From Climacium dendroides (taxonomy: Eukaryota; Streptophyta; Bryopsida; Hypnales; Climaciaceae): 64,000 nucleotides of DNA. The notes below the pieces were generated by a model. That model saw only the letters and a list, made by a program, of their open reading frames with translations. It did no database searches and was not told the DNA's origin. Shown one piece after another: positions 58,287 through 64,000 of this stretch (position 1 is the stretch's first letter; each line of letters opens with the position of its first letter). The stretch lies in contig OX467091.1 in NCBI GenBank assembly GCA_950106755.1, positions 23,453,538 through 23,517,537 of the forward strand. Direction: 5' to 3'. The translations under genes were made by a program, and so were the position numbers.

Positions 58287-59273
58287 CACATAGCAAATCG
58301 AAGTTGTGCTTTGCCATCTTCTTAGGAGGCAGAGCAAAAACGGATCCTCGCGGTTGGGCAATTTGATGGGAAGTAGTCTCTGGGTCAGGGTCTCTTATGG
58401 GGAAGAGGAGGGCATTGAAGATGTCCAAATCCACCTCGAGAGCCACAATATGGCGCTAAAGTGCGTGACATGCAATAATGAAACCACCTAAAACATTTAG
58501 AACCAAATTGTGAGAAGTTATAACATAAAGAAATAAAGTAGTGGAAAGAAGAAGATTAAAATTTAAAGAGGTTGAAAACAAACCTAAAACACATTATCAA
58601 TCCATCACGATGTCATCCTTGTTCGTGAGGGCGGAAAAAAGGATGGAAAAAAACTCAAGACGTTTCTCACGAGCACCTCTCCATGGCACGCCGTCCTCCC
58701 TCATAGCTTGATTCTTTTCATCCGTGAAACTGTTGAGCCAACCATCCCTTTGGAGGTTGTAACCCATCTTATCAAAAGCTGTATTTCGTACCTTCAGAAC
58801 GGAGTTGACCTGAACTAACACTTTGATGAAGAACTTGCGAGTCTGAAAGAATGAACATGAATGTGTTTGTATCAATGAATCTACAAAATGCACTAAATTT
58901 GTGGTAGAGTAGAGGGAGAAAAACTTACCACTCAGTAAGGAACCACAGGCGACTGAAGGTCGAGGTCATTCATGCCAAAGCATTCTTCAGCCACGTAGAA
59001 GTTCATAGTGTGTGCCTAGTTGTGGATATCCCTTGATACATCAAGATCAGCGGCATGAGTGAAGACGATGATGCCATCATCATGGAGGTTGGCATTTGCA
59101 AAGGCAAACAAAACCTCAAAGTATGAAGTAGACCGCTTGTTCCAAGTTGGCACATTATTGGAGTAGGTAGAAATCTGTGGCACACGTAGGTTCTCGGGCA
59201 CATCTGCAAAGAGTAGATCGATGCCCATGTGGACCTTCTCCTTGACATTGGATCGAGTACGACTTGCTCCAAC
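58287..59273 (-). pseudogene. Beta-class N6A/N4C methyltransferase-like domain of the relic
   Basis: In the first exon (59273-58929) GIDLLFADVPENLRVPQ sits where beta-class DNA amino-methyltransferases have the DPPY-type motif IV, followed by a strand-helix reading EVLFAFANANLHDDGIIVF. The next exon (from 58842) gives VPWRGAREKRLEFF and LTNKDDIVMD. After two stop codons and a junction comes GGFIIACHAL then RHIVALEVD, the shape of motif I and the following acidic strand that bind S-adenosylmethionine. Order IV then I is the beta arrangement. The catalytic tetrapeptide is not intact (DVPE), and stops interrupt motif I. The assignment rests on motif shape, not on a database match. Confidence 0.55.
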
Positions 59274-59362
59274 CTACGTAGGGAAATTGTTGTGAGAATT
59301 TGAATATGTAAGAAAAATTGAATTCTAGAAATAAAAATGAATGCAGTAGAAAGAAATTGGAT

Positions 59363-61519
59363 TCAAATCTTAGTTAGGAACTCTTGAATGCGAGTGTAGG
59401 CTGAATGACAATTCCCAGTCTTCATAAGGTGCTCAATGACCTCTACCATGTCCACATTCTCAATCAGACTGAGTATAGAGGGCTTTTCCGAGGAAGTGAC
59501 TGAAGTATCTGGCGCAATTGCCTTCCGCTTACGTGGCTCAAAGGGAATGGTGATGTTGCTTTGAGAAGGAGTGGGGGCCGGGTCGATAGGAGCAATGGAA
59601 GGGATGAAGGACGGAATAGAGGAGGGAGTGGCGGAAGGACTTCCAACGCCTGTAGTGTCAAGGGCAGAGGGAGGAGGTGCTGAAGCCTTGGAAGCAGAGC
59701 GAAGGGACATACGAGGTTGAGAAGTTTGGGTACTTGAAACTGTGCCAACCAACTTGCCATTTTTGCCCTTGGGCACGTTAACTGGCTTGGTTGCCTTCTC
59801 CTTCCCTTTATCCGTCGTCTCCGCTTGTAGAGGCTCCAAGTTAGAAGGATGATTAAGCACCGGAGCTATAGCAATGAACGAAGAGTGAAGTGCCACCTCA
59901 GAGGCAGGGATGAAAACCCTAGAACAATCAATGTACCAACCACAAGCCTTGAGGTGGGGATCTAGGTACTTGGCCACTTGTGTCTCCATATACATGAATT
60001 GGTTAGACTCCAAATTCACCCAATCATCCAAGTAAGGTGGTAGAAATGATGATGAAATAGCTTGTTTGGAAAAAAACTCTTGGAAGATGTACCTGAAATA
60101 CAAGGCAAAGGTTAGTAAGGGAAGGGTGGAAGGAGGACAAGAATGGTAGGAAGAAGGTGCGGGATGCATGCAAACCTGTAAATTACGCGTTGTACAATTT
60201 GGCACCCACCAAACTCATTTAGGTTGGAGGCTTTGAAGAATCTCAGATTTGCATTGTCATCAAAGAATTGCTCAAAGGCCGTGTCCAACAAAAAAATCCT
60301 CCAGCGGTCAACAAACTGTGCAGGTCGTAATGCACCCATGGAGACATTCCAATCAATGGGTCGAGCAAAGCTTGACTTCATGGAAGCAAACTCCTCCAAC
60401 ACAGTGTGCTCCAACTGCATTACCACAAGTAAAAAGTAAGAATCCCAAAGAATGATACAAAACAAATTTAAGAAGGGGAGAGCAATTAGAAAATGAACCT
60501 AAGCCTAGAAGGATGATTTGTTTAGCCACACATCAAGAATCCTCTCCTTAAGAAGCGCTATGGAGGGAAACTTGTTACCACCACGGACTATAGAGGAGGA
60601 ATTCCACCACCGGAGCCAAGCGGTCTTAAAGCAAGGTTGGACGTTTGCTATGACAATCTTATGGAGCTTCTCAATTGTCATGTCAGAGACAATGTTGGTG
60701 GAGAAGTGTTGATCAATCTAGAGACAAGATCCATGGTTAAATATATGAAAAAGAATGTTGAAGTGGAATTCAAGAAACTTGAAGAAGAGAGGAAGGAGAG
60801 GGTGACCTTGTCAAAGAATGCGAGCTTATGATGCGAGTTTGCTACAGTGACATGCTTCTCAAAGCTCTTGGTACGAATAGACCTTCTAGCCTTCTCTTCA
60901 GCTGAAGTCATGGCCTTCCAAATACCCACAACAGTCCTCTGATCCACTAGTGTTGCATCTTTATAAGCTAGAGCGGCAGCATCAGCATCAGCCGAAATTT
61001 CCCTCTAGTGAGTAGAAATGTTAGCCCATGCAAATTGCGAGAGTGACAACCAACAAGAGGAGAAAATAGATTAAGGATTACCTTGTAGAGGAAGGAAACA
61101 AAGACGTCCATCACTCCATCGTGAGAGGATACCATGTGGAAACCTTTGACTTGGCGGTAGCATATGCTTGGTAATCATCCTTGGAAATCAAGTCCACAAA
61201 AGCCTCTAAGGGCAAGGCACCCAAGGTGCGGATGCGAAGGAGTTTTGCCGGCACGCTAGACTTCACGTGGTCGTTCTCAGTTGACCTACGCAGAATCTCA
61301 AGCACGAATTCAAGTGCATCAAATGAAGGTGGTAGCAATTTGATTTACTCTTGCACCAATGCTGTCGGTCCATTTAGCATCTTCCGGAGGAGCAGGAAGA
61401 GGTGCATCATAATCAAAGAAATGAACAAAATAAACATTATCAAATAAATGAACAAAACCAGACATTACTATCTAGCAGTTGACATGAAAATACCCCTCCT
61501 CACCTTCTGGAAAAATGAT
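59363..61519 (-). pseudogene. Middle region of the relic: helical exons and Pro/Ser-rich linker
   Basis: The exons near 61420-61085, 61005-60833, 60720-60495, 60420-60177 and 60095-59369 read as soluble helical protein (e.g. EFVLEILRRSTENDHVKSSV, MTIEKLHKIVIANV, LEHTVLEEFASMKSSFARP). They are followed by a Lys-rich then Ala/Pro/Ser-rich linker with a basic RKRKA patch. Frameshifts are visible near 61335 and 61150, and two adjacent-region TAG stops end the exon near 60495. No family is recognised. Confidence 0.5.
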
Positions 61520-62539
61520 TAGAGGCTTTGAACAACACTTGATGTCTCCCAAAGCAGGTCTTTTTGACGCAAAAACATAGACACCAATTGTAATTGCTCC
61601 TCAAAATTTAACTCCCCAACCCGTCTTCGTCCAGGAAAAGATTTAGGGTTCATAATTTTATTTTTCTCATTCATAAACAAATCTAACTGGGAGTACATTT
61701 CATCAACATCACTTAATCCCATGCTCTGCATAACTGATGTCTCGATGTCTTCTTCAACAACATTCTCTTCACTTGGACCTTCTACTCCATCATACCCATT
61801 TGAAGGTTGTACAACATCTACACTTTGTGAACCCTGAAAAACACTCTCACCCAATAGTCCATTCAAGAAGTACAGCCCATCTGCCTCTAATCGATGTGTT
61901 CCAACATCTTTAGATGTTCCTACTGTTGCTTCCTCCATCCTCTTCTGAATCCGTCTTTCTTTTTGCCTAATGTACTTCAAATGTTTTTTTATTTGCTTAT
62001 ACATATTGTCTTTTCTTACTTTATAAGATTCAATTCTATCTTTAAATTTTAGTACTTGTAAATCATTGATGTTGTCATCTATAATTCTATTCAAAGAATC
62101 TCTCACTCCTACATCTTCTAAACTAAAACTCCCTTGAGGAAGAACTCCACTATCTTGACCGTGCTAAATCCATTTTATTATTTGCTTATTGTTATCTTTA
62201 AGAATACTATGTTGGATAGTCCAATGCTTTCGCAATGCTAATTTACCATATACCTTTTCCTTGTTTCAATTTTTAATAAGAGGAGAATTGAAAATTGTTT
62301 TGAAAGATGGTAATTTTAAAGTAGGATTCTCATTGGCAAATTCAATGCAAGGGGGACCTCTAAACTCTATAACAGTGTTAATTGGTGCTTCTTCATTTTG
62401 GTTCTACTAGATCAACTCTCCCGAAATTCACCTCACAGTCACCTCTCGACATTCCACACTCTTGACAAAAATTTGCTATTTCATTTGAAAAAGCAAAACC
62501 GCATCGTGAACAAAAACATCCTCTTGCCATCAATGCCAT
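61519..62539 (-). pseudogene. N-terminal zinc ribbon and charged helical segment of the relic
   Basis: Starts at an ATG at 62539 (or 62530). It reads GCFCSRCGFAF, then NFCQECGM, a four-cysteine zinc-ribbon spacing. A frameshift near 62393 leads into a frame with EEAPINTVIEFRGPP and, after another shift, KVYGKLALRKHWTIQHSILK. A TAG then interrupts before GQDSGVLPQGSFSLEDVG. A strongly charged, probably coiled-coil stretch follows (YKQIKKHLKYIRQKERRIQK), then an acidic region. The exon ends at an AAG/GTGAGG donor near 61490 after a TAA. Confidence 0.5.
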
Positions 62540-64000
62540 GTTAAAATAATGTCCTGTATTAATTAACAATTTAGGATAATAGGATATCTATGCAGCATAT
62601 ATTGGAGTTGATAAAAAACAAATCAGCAACCAACCGAACTCAAAGTATACAACTAGTGCCATTCACGACATAATGTGCATCTTTAAGTTCGGTGACACTC
62701 TCGCAGTGATTCATGATAGACCGCAAGAGAAGTCGAGTAGTCCATACCTGAGAAGTCACCGGTTGAATTCCTGGCCGCTTGAAGAAAGGCGGGGGCGCAG
62801 GGCCCTCTAGTGTTTACCTTCTTATTCATTTATACCCTTCTTGTCCCATTCATACAATTCTTATGGGTTTTGTCCCCTTCTTATTTCATAAATATAGTAT
62901 GCACTGTGATTGTTTTTCTATAGCCGATTTTGACTATTTTTCAAGTTTTTTTCATTTTTTGTTTCAAACAAATGACATGTGGATGACATGTGGATGTAAA
63001 TGACATCTAAATGAAAACATAAATATAGATATGGAATATATATGAATGTGATATTTTCTATCGAATATGTGGATGAATGTTGAAATTTGAAGCACCACCA
63101 TAACATTTTCTATCGCCACCTTAGTAATTTTTTTTAAATGAAATAAAAGCACCTACTACCATCCATAGGGCCAAATTTTGAAACTTTATACATGAAAAAA
63201 AATCATGTTATTGAAAAGTACAAAATAGAAGTCACTAGGTAGGAAAAGAAAACTACACTAACTTAATATTTATTTTAAAATTTTTTCCTCATTGGAGCTA
63301 GTGTATTTCAATTCCAACTTGAAGCTAGTAATAATTGGTGTAAAAAAATCCACTTTATTCACCTTAAATGCTTATTTCTCAAAATCTATAAATTCAAAGT
63401 ATCTTAAATTTTTTGAAAATATTATTATAACAATCTACAACAACATCCTAAGAAAATACATGTACTCAAAAAATTATGAATCTTTAATTCTTTGTAATAG
63501 AAATGACATGAAAAACAAAATATTTTTTGATGAAATAATGAGCCTTGGGACTTTAAGGGTCACTAAGTGCACTAACTTTGATTTTGGGGAGTTAGTGCAC
63601 TTCGTATTACATGATATTTTGAGAAAAAATGATCACGTCGCACTAATAATTTTCCCTAAACTTTGATTTTGGGGAGTTAATGCAATGTGACATACAATTT
63701 TTCGGAAAATTGATCATGTGTCACAAACCACACAAAACTAACTTTTCATTGACATTATGTTTAGAGTGTAGCCTCTAATATGTACCTTGTCAAGAATCAA
63801 TTAATAAATCCTTGTATAAGTCATAGATACTTATAATATAAAAGACAAAGCTTTTGTTTTTAATCCAATAGTATATGTTCAAGTGGGACCCAAAATAATT
63901 CTGAAGTTATCTTTTAAAATTTTAAAATTAGACTTAAAGTGTTTGAGGAGTGCTTACCAATAATCTCAAGTATACCTCAATCACCCCTTCTCCTATTGAT
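62540..64000. other. AT-rich region to window end
   Basis: No gene is supported. 62640-62820 is less AT-rich but has no recognisable feature. A diverged tandem duplication lies at 63571-63720. Confidence 0.55.
63571..63720. repeat. Diverged ~85-bp tandem duplication
   Basis: Two copies share CTTTGATTTTGGGGAGTTA, then TGCA, and a GAAAAA-TGATCA word about 50 bp on. Confidence 0.7.

Larger units (their letters stand above)
57960..62539 (-). pseudogene. Decayed zinc-ribbon / amino-methyltransferase-like gene
   Basis: About 11 exons can be followed on the minus strand. Several junctions close in phase, for example YR|YIFQEFF near 60177/60095, FFDK|IDQHFS near 60833/60720, and C-A-VPRESLI at 58287/58179. 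Order of content: CxxC zinc ribbon (62539-62393), charged helical segment (to 61519), conserved-looking helical exons (61.4-60.18 kb), Pro/Ser linker (60.09-59.37 kb), methyltransferase-like domain (59273-58287), C-terminal tail ending at 57960. About nine in-frame stops, at least three frameshifts and a splice donor GT changed to AT at 59367-59368 rule out an intact product. The introns argue against a reverse-transcribed copy. Natural function is inferred only from the domain. Confidence 0.68.

Noticed and set aside
62690..62780. tRNA-like B-box (GGTTGAATTCC)
   Set aside because: No matching A-box or cloverleaf could be drawn, so neither a tRNA gene nor a tRNA-derived SINE is supported.

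Overview
This is nuclear DNA of a land plant. Five intron-rich, single-copy genes with plant-type exon structure occupy roughly the first 32 kb: diphthine methyltransferase (DPH7), a NO66/RIOX-type JmjC oxygenase, a long-form organelle-type tRNase Z, the 14-kDa bc1-complex subunit QCR7, and the H2B ubiquitin ligase HUB1/HUB2 (BRE1). Short introns, very AT-rich spacers and a relic of a bacterial-type amino-DNA-methyltransferase gene make a bryophyte or other seedless plant my best guess. That placement is inference; no species is recognised.

Layout. 1-1198 (+) holds the 3' part of DPH7, cut by the window edge. 1856-4219 (-) is the NO66-like gene, tail-to-tail with DPH7. 7162-14730 (-) is tRNase Z, rebuilt here as 14 coding exons (1036 aa) including one GC-AG intron. 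17720-19536 (+) is QCR7 (4 exons, 124 aa). 24556-31978 (+) is HUB1/2 (19 exons, 905 aa) behind a long leader region built of three diverged tandem copies. Exon phases close in every model, so the gene structures are well supported.

From 32 kb to 57 kb no intact gene was found. The region is a mosaic of minisatellites, fold-back repeats and dispersed non-coding modules. The largest structure is an inverted repeat with arms 39902-42869 and 47701-49819. The right arm sits in a 2.9-kb element (47346-50256) bounded by ~350-bp terminal inverted repeats. Comparing repeat copies exposes two nested MITE-like insertions (37646-38200 and 55085-55376). A decayed, unrecognised multi-exon gene lies on the minus strand at 50.8-52.1 kb.

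57960-62539 (-) is the most unusual locus. It is a long intron-containing gene, wrecked by about nine in-frame stops, several frameshifts and a GT-to-AT splice donor. It once encoded an N-terminal zinc ribbon, a charged helical segment, a Pro/Ser-rich linker and a C-terminal beta-class amino-methyltransferase-like domain (motif IV before motif I).

The five genes do not form a pathway. NO66 and HUB1/2 act on chromatin, DPH7 on elongation factor 2, tRNase Z on pre-tRNA, and QCR7 in mitochondrial respiration.
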